Below are positions 53,372 to 61,786 of a stretch of DNA of 64,000 nt, piece after piece. The notes under the pieces are model-generated. The model did not search any database and was not told the DNA's origin. It worked only from the letters and a program-made list of their open reading frames with translations. Source of the DNA: Ralstonia condita (GTDB taxonomy: Bacteria; Pseudomonadota; Gammaproteobacteria; Burkholderiales; Burkholderiaceae); assembly GCF_958405655.1 (NCBI RefSeq), contig NZ_CATYWO010000001.1, positions 930,001-994,000 of the forward strand. Direction: 5' to 3'. A program made the translations under genes and the position numbers. The first letter of the stretch is position 1; each line of letters opens with the position of its first letter.

Positions 53372-53836
53372 TCAGACGCTCAGCGGCGGCTGTACGCTGC
53401 CTGTCGTCTCGCGCTCGCGCTCGTTGCGCACCAGGCGCGCGATGAGGCTCCATTCGGTGGCCATTGCGCTCAGCACATCATCCAGAGACAGCACGCCAAC
53501 GAGTTCGCCATCGGAAGTCACGCCAACGCGTCGCACACCCGCCGCCAGCATCTCTTGCAGCGCATCGCTCAGGCTGGCATCGACCGACACGCTGAACAGG
53601 CCGCGGCTCATCACATCGGCAACGCAGGTCTGGGCCGGGTGGACACCCACCGCAACCGCGTCGAGCACCATGTCGCGATCGGTCACCACACCCACCGCAC
53701 GCGGGCCGGCAGGCGTGTTTTCCGTCACCACCAGGGCGCCGACATGTTTCGCGCGCATCTGCTGGGCCGCTTCCTGAAGCGTGCAGGAATGCGGAATGTG
53801 AACCGCGTTATGGGAATACACGTCTTGAACTCGCAT
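53372..53836 (-). CDS. CBS-domain protein (paralogue)
   Basis: The 154-residue protein has two CBS domains (about 8-65 and 75-135) with AVGVVTDRDMVLDAVA and LVGVLSLDDVLSAMATEW. It is closely similar to the product at 21581-22048, including the MRV start and the downstream ARLV/AGIL tail. It lies 30 bases after the phasin gene in the same operon. Confidence 0.92.
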   Translation of the reverse strand: MRVQDVYSHNAVHIPHSCTLQEAAQQMRAKHVGALVVTENTPAGPRAVGVVTDRDMVLDAVAVGVHPAQTCVADVMSRGLFSVSVDASLSDALQEMLAAGVRRVGVTSDGELVGVLSLDDVLSAMATEWSLIARLVRNERERETTGSVQPPLSV

Positions 53837-53866
53837 GATGGGCTCCTGCTGGCAGTCTGGTGGTGT

Positions 53867-54358
53867 TCAGGCGGCGTGCCCGCCGTGGGGTTGCATTGCC
53901 GGTTGCGGCGCGGTCTTTCGCTTGGCCTCGGAGTTGGCGGGCGCCACCAGATTGAAGCTGTCGAAAAAGGCCCGCAACGAATCGGCGGAGGCCGCGAACA
54001 ACTGCGACGAAGAGGCTTGGCCCTGCGGACGTTGCATCTGCTCGTTCCATTCGGTCATCTGGCGCAGGTAGGCGGCCTGCAGACCGTTCATGAAATCGAC
54101 CCAGGTCTTCAGCGCTGTCGCGCCATGCGTCGATTGCATCTTCACGAACGCGCTCTGCGCAGCCGCCAACGACGCCCAGTCATGGGTGCTGCTCAGTTCG
54201 TGCTCGATTCCCCTCACATCCTCCAACGCGGCCTCGGCGACCTTGAGGCGGAAGCGCGCGAACTCGATTTGCGCATCGAGGAGAAACTCAGCAGCCCGAC
54301 CCGCATCGCGCATGGCGGCGCAGGCAAGGGTGCAGGCCACATCTGACGGTTGTTGCAT
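53867..54358 (-). CDS. phasin family protein
   Basis: The 163-residue helical protein resembles phasins that coat PHB granules: FLLDAQIEFARFRLKVAEAALEDV, TWVDFMNGLQAAYLRQMTEWNEQMQ and a Pro-rich tail. It is expected on the granule surface and may also regulate granule size. The gene starts an operon with CBS, hydrolase and PRTase genes behind an FNR-like promoter. Confidence 0.85.
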   Translation of the reverse strand: MQQPSDVACTLACAAMRDAGRAAEFLLDAQIEFARFRLKVAEAALEDVRGIEHELSSTHDWASLAAAQSAFVKMQSTHGATALKTWVDFMNGLQAAYLRQMTEWNEQMQRPQGQASSSQLFAASADSLRAFFDSFNLVAPANSEAKRKTAPQPAMQPHGGHAA

Positions 54359-54419
54359 CGCTGTCTCCGGTCAGGTCCGGCGGCGGCATCGGGCGCCGCC
54401 GAATGATTGATCTCCCTGC

Positions 54420-54460
54420 AGGGTAGGTATTCCACCGCGCTTCGGATTGATATGGCGCAA
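54420..54460 (-). promoter_or_regulatory. FNR-like promoter of the phasin operon
   Basis: On the minus strand, TTGCG-CCAT-ATCAA (54460-54447) is followed by TACCCT (54425-54420), centred 31 bases away. One half-site is perfect. Confidence 0.55.
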
Positions 54461-54574
54461 AGGGTGCGAACCGCTGGCGTGCGCTTGCCGCCAGGCCAGC
54501 CTTTCAAGGCGCTTGCTTGCCTACGCCGACAGGGGCAGAGCCAATGCCGCCACGCGGCTCCGGGCCATTCCTGC

Positions 54575-54615
54575 ATGACGCAGATCAACCTGGAAGGAGG
54601 ACCGTTGCCTAGCAT
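54575..54615 (+). promoter_or_regulatory. FNR-like promoter of the nrdJ gene
   Basis: ATGAC-GCAG-ATCAA (54575-54588) has a perfect right half and three of five in the left half. TAGCAT (54610-54615) is centred exactly 31 bases downstream. The leader to nrdJ would be about 390 bases. Confidence 0.6.
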
Positions 54616-54708
54616 GGAGTCGAGGGTAGGCAGGGGGTGTCCGGGCGTGGATCGCGTGCGGAAACCAGCCGCACTGGCCATGACACATCCGACACGCGGG
54701 AGAACCAT

Positions 54709-54975
54709 ATGCGCTCGAGATCATCATCGCCGCGCGGGCGGGCGCGCTCGCCGGCACGCAAGCCCGTGCGTTCGTGCGCGCGTGCGTGCCGTGGCGCACC
54801 TGAACCGGCCTGCCGGCTCGGCGCGCGCTGCACTGGCATGCCTCTGGGCCGCCCGGGGCGCCGTGCGTGGTCTGTGCGCCGCGCGCCGGGTGCGGGCGGT
54901 AAATCGGTGACGTGGCGTGTGGTCACGCGGGCCTGCGCCGGCACGCGGCTGCCGGCCTTCATGCGCGCCGGTTGA
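54709..54975 (+). CDS. possible small arginine-rich protein
   Basis: An 88-codon frame in the nrdJ leader starts at ATG 54709 after GGAGAACC. The product is very rich in Arg, Ser, Gly and Cys and lacks similarity to anything I know. GC-rich random frames can look like this, so it may not be translated. Confidence 0.22.
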   Translation: MRSRSSSPRGRARSPARKPVRSCARACRGAPEPACRLGARCTGMPLGRPGRRAWSVRRAPGAGGKSVTWRVVTRACAGTRLPAFMRAG

Positions 54976-55010
54976 CCTGCCGACCGACTTGCAGCCCGGG
55001 GCCGACATCC

Positions 55011-56828
55011 ATGCAGGCAGACACGCCGACCGAACCCGAGGCGCTGTCGCCCGTGTGCGCGGCCGTGCTGGCCGACCGCTATCTCGGTCCGAAGGAAACC
55101 ACGCGCGATCAGGTGTTCAGGCGGGTCGCGCAGGCGCTGGCTGCGGCAGAAGTCCCCGAGCGTCGCGCTCACGTTGCGAGCCTGTTCTACGGCAACATGC
55201 TCCTTGGGGCCATCGGGGCCGGGCGCATCATGGCGAATGCGGGCCTTGCCAGGCACGCCACGATGGTGAACTGCTTCGTGCATCCCATCGTCGCGCCGGA
55301 TGCGCCAGTGGCGAGTCTCGCTGATATCGAACGTGCATTGCACCAGGCGCAGGCCACGCTTCGCATGGGCGGTGGCGTTGGCTACGACTTCTCCTCGGTG
55401 GCACCTGTCGATGCCCGATGTGCGAGGCCAAATGGGGCCACGGGCGGCGTCTGCGCCGTCATCGACCGCTTCGATCAGGCGTGCCGGTCGCTGCCGCTGG
55501 GTGACACGCGAGGTGGCGCCCAGATGGCGGTACTGCGTTGCGACCACCCGGACCTCGGCGCGTTCGTCGCCGCAAAGCGTGGACGCAAGCGCTGGACAAC
55601 GTTCAACGTGTCGGTGGCAGTGACAGACGCCTTCATGCAGGCCGTCGCCGACGATGCCCCATGGCCTCTGCTGCATCGTGCCGAACCGAACGCGCCGCTG
55701 CGCGCGGCAGGTGCCTACCGGCTCGACAACGGTAGCTGGTGCTACGCAACGCCGCCTGCACGGCACCTGTGGGGCCTGATCGTGGAGGGTGCGCATGACA
55801 GTGCCGAGCCCGGCCTGCTGTTCATCGACACCATCAACGCCGCCAACGATCTGGCCGACATCGAAACCATTGCCGCCACCAACCCGTGCGGCGAGCAGCC
55901 CCTGCCGCCGTGGGGCAGTTGCGTGCTCGGCCCGATCGATCTGTCGAGGTGGGTGCAGTGGCCATTCGGCGTGGGCGGGCAACCGATGTTCGACTTCGTC
56001 GGCCTGGGGCGCGCGGTGCAGATTCAGGTCAGGATGCTCGACAACGCAATCGACATCACGCGCTGGCCGCAAGAGGAGCACATGCGCGAAGCGCGCGCCA
56101 AGCGCAGGATCGGCGTGGGCGTGACCGGCCTGGCCGATGCGCTTACGATGCTGTGCCTGCCCTATGACGCACCCGAGGCGCGCAACATGGCCGCCCAGAT
56201 CGCACGATGCCTGCGCGACAACGCCTATGCCGCCTCCACCGCATTGGCGAGGGAACGCGGGCCTTACCCGCTGTTTCGCGCCGAGCGCAGCCTTGCACCC
56301 GGGCATTTTGCGGCCGCGCTGCCCAGGGCGGTGCGTGAATCGATTGCCCGCCACGGCTTGCGCAACAGCCATCTGCTGTCCTTGGCGCCGACGGGCAGCG
56401 TCAGCCTGGCCTTTGGCGACAACTGCTCCAGCGGCGTCGAACCGGCGTTCGATTGGGCATACCAGCGGAGGGTGCGCATTCAGCACGGTCCCCCGCAGCT
56501 TTACCGGATCGAGAACCGCGCCAGCCGGCACTTCCGGGCCCTGCACGGCAACCATGCGGCGTTGCCGGGCTATTTCGTGAAAGCCAGCCAGGTCAGCGGG
56601 TTGGACCACCTGCGCATGGTGGCGACGCTGCAGCCGTTCATTGACGCTTCGATCTCGAAGACGGTGCTGATTTCCGGCGGTGTCTCGCGCGCGGAGGTTG
56701 ACGCGCTGCTCTTTCATGCGTGGCGGCTGCGGCTCAAGGGCATCACGGTTTTCCGGCCCGACACCGCTGCGGATGACGTGCTGGCCGTGCTGCCCACGGC
56801 GGACGGACGCCCCGCCTGTGGTTGCTGA
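55011..56828 (+). CDS. nrdJ: adenosylcobalamin-dependent (class II) ribonucleotide reductase
   Basis: The 605-residue enzyme reduces ribonucleotides using B12 and no oxygen. The active-site cysteines are present: C88 in MVNCFVH, the radical C293 in NPCGEQ (with N291 and E295) and C304. A C-terminal CGC pair supplies electrons. It is shorter than many NrdJ and lacks an N-terminal ATP cone, so allosteric activity control is probably absent. FNR control fits its role in DNA synthesis under anoxia. Confidence 0.9.
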   Translation: MQADTPTEPEALSPVCAAVLADRYLGPKETTRDQVFRRVAQALAAAEVPERRAHVASLFYGNMLLGAIGAGRIMANAGLARHATMVNCFVHPIVAPDAPVASLADIERALHQAQATLRMGGGVGYDFSSVAPVDARCARPNGATGGVCAVIDRFDQACRSLPLGDTRGGAQMAVLRCDHPDLGAFVAAKRGRKRWTTFNVSVAVTDAFMQAVADDAPWPLLHRAEPNAPLRAAGAYRLDNGSWCYATPPARHLWGLIVEGAHDSAEPGLLFIDTINAANDLADIETIAATNPCGEQPLPPWGSCVLGPIDLSRWVQWPFGVGGQPMFDFVGLGRAVQIQVRMLDNAIDITRWPQEEHMREARAKRRIGVGVTGLADALTMLCLPYDAPEARNMAAQIARCLRDNAYAASTALARERGPYPLFRAERSLAPGHFAAALPRAVRESIARHGLRNSHLLSLAPTGSVSLAFGDNCSSGVEPAFDWAYQRRVRIQHGPPQLYRIENRASRHFRALHGNHAALPGYFVKASQVSGLDHLRMVATLQPFIDASISKTVLISGGVSRAEVDALLFHAWRLRLKGITVFRPDTAADDVLAVLPTADGRPACGC

Positions 56829-56844
56829 GCGGCCGGGCCGCTGC

Positions 56845-57228
56845 TCAGTCCAGATCCATCGAGGGGTACCCGGACAGGGCCCCCGCCCGCGAGCGGCAGG
56901 CCAGCAGGGGGTCGCCCGCCCCGATCCATGCCGCGCGCACGGTCACGCAAGTGTCGCGGAACCGCGCCGTGGGGATGCCGATCCGGTTGGCCGCAGTGGC
57001 CCAGTGCGCAAAGACCTTTGCATGCACCTGCAGATAGGCCCGGCGAACATCCGGCTGCCTCGGGAACATGCCGTCTGTCGCCGGAAACTCGGGACAGCGG
57101 AGGTAGAAGTTGAACCAGAAAAGCACCGCATACGCTTGCAGGATGTCCTCCTTCGATTGCGGGCAGCCCGGTTCGAAGTCAATCCGCGGACAAGGGCAGG
57201 CCGTTGCGCAGAAGCGTGCCGTGTACAT
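56845..57228 (-). CDS. cysteine-containing hypothetical protein
   Basis: The 127-residue product has several cysteines near the N-terminus (ARFCATACPCPRID, GCPQS), aromatic-rich LFWFNFYLRCPEFP and no known motif. There is no signal peptide. The gene follows a BON-like gene by 17 bases on the minus strand and converges on nrdJ. I do not recognise the family; translation is supported by position and length only. Confidence 0.55.
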   Translation of the reverse strand: MYTARFCATACPCPRIDFEPGCPQSKEDILQAYAVLFWFNFYLRCPEFPATDGMFPRQPDVRRAYLQVHAKVFAHWATAANRIGIPTARFRDTCVTVRAAWIGAGDPLLACRSRAGALSGYPSMDLD

Positions 57229-57245
57229 GGTTGCTCCTGCTCCGG

Positions 57246-57623
57246 TTATCCCGCCAGAGGCCGGCGCGCAGTGGCGGCGTCGTCAAGCGGCAGACCGGAT
57301 GGCGGCTCCACGGTAATCAGCAGGTCGAGCCCGCTCACGCCGGGCAGGCGAAGCAGGGCGGTTTTCAGATAGGCCAGCGGGCGCGCGTCTGCAATGTGCC
57401 CGGCCAGTCGAATACGCCCGTGCCCGGTCCGGACGCCAAGGTATTTCGCCACCGACGGGGTGAACCAGTCCGCGGCCGTTCTGGCCAGCACGGCCAGCGC
57501 ATGGTCGCTGAGCGCGGAAGAGACTGCGTCCGGGAGGAAGGCCTCGGCCAGCGTGTCCTCGACCAGGGGAGGAGCGGGCAATGCATTGGCGCGATGCGCG
57601 TGGGGGGAGGCAAGGGCGATCAT
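57246..57623 (-). CDS. BON-like small protein
   Basis: The 125-residue protein has one degenerate BON-like segment in the second half (VRTGHGRIRLAGHIADARPLAYL to LPGVSGLDLLITVEPP). The N-terminal half is helical. ATG 57623 is preferred because the FNR-like promoter starts transcription near 57647, downstream of ATG 57695. The function is unknown. Confidence 0.7.
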   Translation of the reverse strand: MIALASPHAHRANALPAPPLVEDTLAEAFLPDAVSSALSDHALAVLARTAADWFTPSVAKYLGVRTGHGRIRLAGHIADARPLAYLKTALLRLPGVSGLDLLITVEPPSGLPLDDAATARRPLAG

Positions 57624-57654
57624 GGCAGGCGCGTGTTGAAGTGGCTCTTGTTTC

Positions 57655-57695
57655 AATCTAGAGGACGCGGCGCATGTACGGTTGATCGCGCACAA
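57655..57695 (-). promoter_or_regulatory. FNR-like promoter of the BON-like gene
   Basis: On the minus strand, TTGTG-CGCG-ATCAA (57695-57682) is followed by TAGATT (57660-57655), exactly 31 bases from the box centre. The TTGTG/ATCAA pair equals the CBS promoter at 22076. Confidence 0.65.
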
Positions 57696-57738
57696 GGCTT
57701 GATCCGGTAGCCGAGACAGGCGGGTCTGGCGCCCCTGC

Positions 57739-59487
57739 CTACAGGGTCCGTTTCAGCAGCGGTAACAGGGCCTTGAGCGAACGCGTGTTGAGCACGTCCT
57801 TGCGCTCCAGCCACCCACGCCGCGCCTGCATGACGCCGAAGGGCATATTGCCGAGGTCAGCCGGGCTGTGGGCGTCCGTGGCGATGCTCACCAGCACGCC
57901 TTCGGCTTTTGCCAGCCGGCACCCCATGTCGGAGAGATCCAGCCGCGCGGGTTGGGCATTGGCTTCGACAAAGCAGCCGCGCTGCGCGATCGCTTTCATC
58001 ACGCGCGGCAGATCGACCTCGCAGGGTTTGCGCTCGCCCAGCAGGCGGCCGAACGGATGCGCCAGGATGGTGAAGTGCGGGTGGTCAATCGCGCGAAGCA
58101 AGCGGCTGGTCTGCTTCGCCTGCGGCAGGCCAAAATGGCTGTGAACCGCGCCGATGACGAGGTCCAGGCGTGCGAGGACCGCGTCTGGCAGGTCGAGCGA
58201 TCCATCCTCCAGAATGTCGACCTCGATACCCTTGAGTATCACGGGCCATCCCTTGTGCTCGGCGTTGAAGCGATCGATCGCGTCGGCCTGTGCGGCCAGG
58301 CGCGCCGCAGTCAGGCCGTGCGTCACGGCGATGCGCGGTGAGTGGTCGGTGATGGCAAGGTAGTGGAGTCCCTGCAGCCTGGCCTGCGCAGCCATGGCTT
58401 CCAATGTGGCCGTTCCATCGCTGGCGGACGTGTGCACGTGCAGGTCGCCAAGGATGTCGTGGTCTTCCACGAGTGACGGGAGTGTGCCTGCCCGCGCGGC
58501 TTCGATCTCGCCAAGGTCTTCGCGCAGTTCGGGGCAGATCCAGGGCAAGCCGATCGCGCGATAGACCGATGCTTCGGTGGCGCCCGCCACGCGGTCCTTG
58601 CCCCGATACACGCCGTATTCGTTGATCTTGAGGCCCTGCGTCTGCGCCAGCTTGCGCAACGCGATGTTGTGCGCCTTGGAGCCGGTGAGATACACGAGCG
58701 CCGCGCCGAACGCGTCCGGCCGGACGACGCGCAGGTCGACCTGCATGCCGTTCTTCAGTACGACGCTCGCCCGGGTCGGCCCTGCCGAGATCCGGTTGAC
58801 CACCTCGTTGTAATGCACGAAGTGTTCGACGACATATGCCCGGTCGTGGGCGGTGGCGAGCACGTCGAGGTCGCCCACGGTGTCGCGGCCCCTGCGGTAG
58901 CTGCCGGCCATTTCAAGCTGCTCGACCTTACCGCTTGCCTGCAGGTAGCGCGTGAGGGCGTCGGCGCACGGCTTGGCAATGTCCAGCCCGTAGCGGCGAT
59001 GGCGCTCCAGGCGTGCCGTGACCGCTTCGAGCAGGCGCGCCTCACTTTGCGGACCAAAGCCGTGCAGCTCGCGGATGCGGTGTGCGGCCGCCGCGCGGGC
59101 CAGGTCGTCCAGGGTGACGATCCCGAGTTCGTGCTCCAGCATGCGGGCGCGCCTGGGCCCGAGTCCGGGCAACTGAAGCAGTTGGACGATGGACGCCGGA
59201 ACTTCGGCGCGCACGCGCGTGAGCATGGCGCAGGTTCCCGTCTCGACGATCTCGCGCATCTTTGCGGCGAGGTCGATGCCGATGCCGGGCAGCCCGGTCA
59301 GGTCTGCGCCGCGCGCGAGCATGGCGTCGACGCCCTCGGTCATGCCTTCAACGAGGCGCGCCGCGTTTCGGTAGGCGCGCACCCGAAACGGATTCGCTGC
59401 TTCCACCTCGAGCAGATCGGCAATTTCATTGAAGACCGCAGCGATGTGCTGGTTGCCTTGATCTCGGGAGGAAACCGGTTGCGGCAT
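57739..59487 (-). CDS. polX: DNA polymerase X family protein with PHP domain
   Basis: The 582-residue repair polymerase has an N-terminal helix-hairpin-helix region (LTGLPGIGIDLAAKM, LLQLPGLGPRRARML), the PolX palm with metal Asp in GSYRRGRDTVGDLDVL and VDLRVV, and a C-terminal PHP domain (GDLHVHTSASDGTATLEAM) likely with 3'-5' exonuclease activity. Length fits bacterial PolX. It would fill short gaps in base-excision or end-joining repair. A weak FNR-like site lies upstream. Confidence 0.93.
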   Translation of the reverse strand: MPQPVSSRDQGNQHIAAVFNEIADLLEVEAANPFRVRAYRNAARLVEGMTEGVDAMLARGADLTGLPGIGIDLAAKMREIVETGTCAMLTRVRAEVPASIVQLLQLPGLGPRRARMLEHELGIVTLDDLARAAAAHRIRELHGFGPQSEARLLEAVTARLERHRRYGLDIAKPCADALTRYLQASGKVEQLEMAGSYRRGRDTVGDLDVLATAHDRAYVVEHFVHYNEVVNRISAGPTRASVVLKNGMQVDLRVVRPDAFGAALVYLTGSKAHNIALRKLAQTQGLKINEYGVYRGKDRVAGATEASVYRAIGLPWICPELREDLGEIEAARAGTLPSLVEDHDILGDLHVHTSASDGTATLEAMAAQARLQGLHYLAITDHSPRIAVTHGLTAARLAAQADAIDRFNAEHKGWPVILKGIEVDILEDGSLDLPDAVLARLDLVIGAVHSHFGLPQAKQTSRLLRAIDHPHFTILAHPFGRLLGERKPCEVDLPRVMKAIAQRGCFVEANAQPARLDLSDMGCRLAKAEGVLVSIATDAHSPADLGNMPFGVMQARRGWLERKDVLNTRSLKALLPLLKRTL

Positions 59488-59565
59488 GAGACGTCCCCAT
59501 GTTTGCGTGAAGTCACCTGGCGCCGCAGCGCAGGGACCCAGCCCACGTGCGGTAGCGGATGTCTC

Positions 59566-59606
59566 ATCGTTTCACGCGCAGCGCGATGGACCTTGCGGCA
59601 CGTCAA
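59566..59606 (-). promoter_or_regulatory. weak FNR-like promoter of polX
   Basis: The box TTGAC-GTGC-CGCAA (59606-59593, minus strand) and AACGAT (59571-59566) are at the class II distance. The same 17 bases (CCTTGCGGCACGTCAAG) occur at 29247. Confidence 0.4.
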
Positions 59607-59652
59607 GCCAGGCGACGTTTCGTGGGCGCGGCGGCACAGCGTGCCGTTCGGC

Positions 59653-59693
59653 TTGCGCAGGATCAACCCGACCACAACCGCCGGTCGTATCGT
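59653..59693 (+). promoter_or_regulatory. FNR-like promoter of the deacetylase operon
   Basis: TTGCG-CAGG-ATCAA (59653-59666) is followed by TATCGT (59688-59693), centred exactly 31 bases away; the efflux operon uses the same hexamer. Transcription would start at about 59700. Confidence 0.65.
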
Positions 59694-59742
59694 AAGCATG
59701 AGGAATTGCACAGCGACCACTCTGCCTGGAGGGCTTGCCGCC

Positions 59743-60531
59743 ATGCGGAGCCTGATCCCGTTGTTATGCGTTGCATGGCTGATGGCCGGGTGCCCTCGCG
59801 CAAGCGCCGACTCTGCGCAGGTGCACCGTCATGTGGTGGTCCTGGTCTACCACCGCTTCGGGGCAACCGTGGACAGCGCCATGACCGTTCGCATGCAGAC
59901 GTTCGAAGCGCAATTGCGCACCATTCAAGCGACCGGCTATCGCATCGTCGCGCTGGCCGATGTGGTCGACTGGCAGGCCGGTAACGACGTTGCGCTGCCC
60001 GAGCGCGCGGTCGCCATCACCGTGGACGACGGGCACCGGTCGGTCTACGAAACGCTGTGGCCGGCGGTGCGCGGCAGGCCGATCCCGGTGACGCTGTTCA
60101 TCTACCCGTCAGCCATCTCGAACGCCTCCTATGCGATGACCTGGGCGCAACTGCGCGAGCTGGTGGCAGGCGGTCAGTTCGATGTGCAGTCCCACACGTA
60201 CTGGCACCCGGACTTTCGTGTCGAGCAGCAGCATCGGGGTGCGGAAGACTTCTCCCGGTTCGTGCACGACCAGCTGCGGCGCTCGCGCACCCGACTCGAG
60301 ACGGAGACGGCGCGGCCGGTGCACCTGCTGGCGTGGCCGTTTGGCATCCACGGCCCGGTGCTGGAGCGGATTGCGCAGGAGGAGGGGTATATCGCGGGCT
60401 TCACGCTGGAAGCGCAACCGGTGCGGCGCACCCAGCGGGCGATGGCGCTGCCGCGCTATCTGATGACCGACCGCTGCGGCGTGCAGTGCATGGCCGACAT
60501 GCTCAGGGCGGGCGAGGAACGACATGAGTAG
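59743..60531 (+). CDS. NodB-type polysaccharide deacetylase lipoprotein
   Basis: The 262-residue product has a signal peptide with a lipobox-like LMAGC (Cys 17), then a NodB domain: AITVDDGHRSVYE (catalytic Asp), VQSHTYWHPDF (metal His pair) and LAWPFGI. It may remove acyl groups from an extracellular polysaccharide or peptidoglycan. ATG 59743 is chosen over 59698 because CTGGAGG precedes it and the transcript likely begins near 59700. Confidence 0.85.
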   Translation: MRSLIPLLCVAWLMAGCPRASADSAQVHRHVVVLVYHRFGATVDSAMTVRMQTFEAQLRTIQATGYRIVALADVVDWQAGNDVALPERAVAITVDDGHRSVYETLWPAVRGRPIPVTLFIYPSAISNASYAMTWAQLRELVAGGQFDVQSHTYWHPDFRVEQQHRGAEDFSRFVHDQLRRSRTRLETETARPVHLLAWPFGIHGPVLERIAQEEGYIAGFTLEAQPVRRTQRAMALPRYLMTDRCGVQCMADMLRAGEERHE

Positions 60532-61786
60532 CCGCGGGTGCACATGGCTGGGCGCAGTGCTGTTCTGCATCATGGGACTGGCCCAGGCGTTGGAGGTCCA
60601 TGTGGTGGACGCGTCGGACGGCCGGCCCGTCGCTGGGGCCACCACGGTGGCGTGGGGCGGCAGTCAAGTCACCAGTGCGGCCGGTATCGCGTCCATTGCA
60701 TCGCCCCGCGTCGGTGATCGTTCGACGATGAGCGTGCGCGCGCCCGGCTATGCCCGTACGGAGGTGGCGCTCGACGCGAATCAGGCGGCCGTCAATGTTG
60801 CGCTCAGGCCAATCCAGCCCAGGGCGGTCTACTTGTCGGTACAAGGGGTCTCCAACCCGACCTTGCGTGAGGAAGCGGTTGCCCTGCAAGGCGACACCGC
60901 CATCAATGCGCTGGTGATCGACATGAAGGGCGACCGTGGGGACACCCCTTATCCGAGTGCGTCTCGCCTGGCGATCGGCGCGGCGCCGGCGGGCGGCAGC
61001 GACGCATCGCGCGGCAGGCGGTTTGCCAGCTTGATCCAGCAATTGCGGGCGCGCGGTCTGTATCTGATCGCCCGTATCGTGGTGTTCAAGGACGATCGAC
61101 TGGCAGCGGCGCACCCGGGCTGGGCTGTCCGTGACCGCAACGGCGAAATCTGGCGTGATCGGGAAGACCAGCGCTGGATCGATCCCACCATCGAGGCTGC
61201 GTGGGTCAGTAGCCTCGATGTGGCCGAAGAGGCGGCCAGGCTCGGGTTTGACGAGATCCAGTTCGATTACCTCCGGTTTCCCGATGCCAGCGGCCTGCAG
61301 TTCAAACTGCCCAACACCGAGGTCAACCGTGTGGCGGCCATCACGGGCTTTCTTGCGCGGGCCCGCGAGCGGCTGCGCGCGGACAATGTGTATCTGTCCG
61401 CAGATATCTTCGGCTACGTGTGCTGGAACGCCGACGACACGGCCATTGGACAGCGGATCGAAACGCTGGGCGCGGCGGTGGACTACATATCGCCGATGCT
61501 GTATCCGTCCGGCTTTACGTGGGGCCTGCCCGGCATCAGGAAGCCGACCGAGAAGCCCGGCGAGATCGTCGCGCGCTCCCTGGCCGAAGCCAGGCGCCGC
61601 ACGGGCTTGCCCGGCGTGAGGTTCCGGCCGTGGCTGCAGGCGTTTCGGGACTATGCCTTTGACCATCGCGAATTCGATGCCGGGATGATCCAGGCCCAGA
61701 TCGACGCCGCCAACGCCGAGGGCACCCACGGGTGGATGCTATGGAACGCTCGCAACCGTTACGATCGCGCCAGCTTGCCGCGATAG
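60524..61786 (+). CDS. putative glycoside hydrolase (DUF4015 family)
   Basis: The 420-residue secreted protein has a signal peptide (6-22), a small carboxypeptidase-regulatory-like domain (23-95; VDASDGRPVAGATTVAWGG) and a TIM-barrel DUF4015 glycoside-hydrolase-like domain (NALVIDMKGDRGD, FDEIQFDYLRFPDA, DYISPMLYPSGF, HGWMLWNARN). The acidic pair in FDEIQFDY is the likely catalytic site. Its start overlaps the deacetylase stop by eight bases and its end overlaps the next gene by 46. Confidence 0.8.
   Translation: MSSRGCTWLGAVLFCIMGLAQALEVHVVDASDGRPVAGATTVAWGGSQVTSAAGIASIASPRVGDRSTMSVRAPGYARTEVALDANQAAVNVALRPIQPRAVYLSVQGVSNPTLREEAVALQGDTAINALVIDMKGDRGDTPYPSASRLAIGAAPAGGSDASRGRRFASLIQQLRARGLYLIARIVVFKDDRLAAAHPGWAVRDRNGEIWRDREDQRWIDPTIEAAWVSSLDVAEEAARLGFDEIQFDYLRFPDASGLQFKLPNTEVNRVAAITGFLARARERLRADNVYLSADIFGYVCWNADDTAIGQRIETLGAAVDYISPMLYPSGFTWGLPGIRKPTEKPGEIVARSLAEARRRTGLPGVRFRPWLQAFRDYAFDHREFDAGMIQAQIDAANAEGTHGWMLWNARNRYDRASLPR

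Larger units (their letters stand above)
54359..54708. other. intergenic region between phasin and nrdJ genes
   Basis: About 350 bases without a gene. They hold the phasin promoter (54420-54460) and the divergent nrdJ promoter (54575-54615). No cobalamin riboswitch core was found. Confidence 0.6.

Noticed and set aside
54616..55010. Cobalamin riboswitch before nrdJ
   Set aside because: I looked for the conserved core and found only scattered partial matches.
54609..56717. 702-codon frame on the minus strand over nrdJ
   Set aside because: Shadow of nrdJ, whose active-site motifs are on the plus strand.
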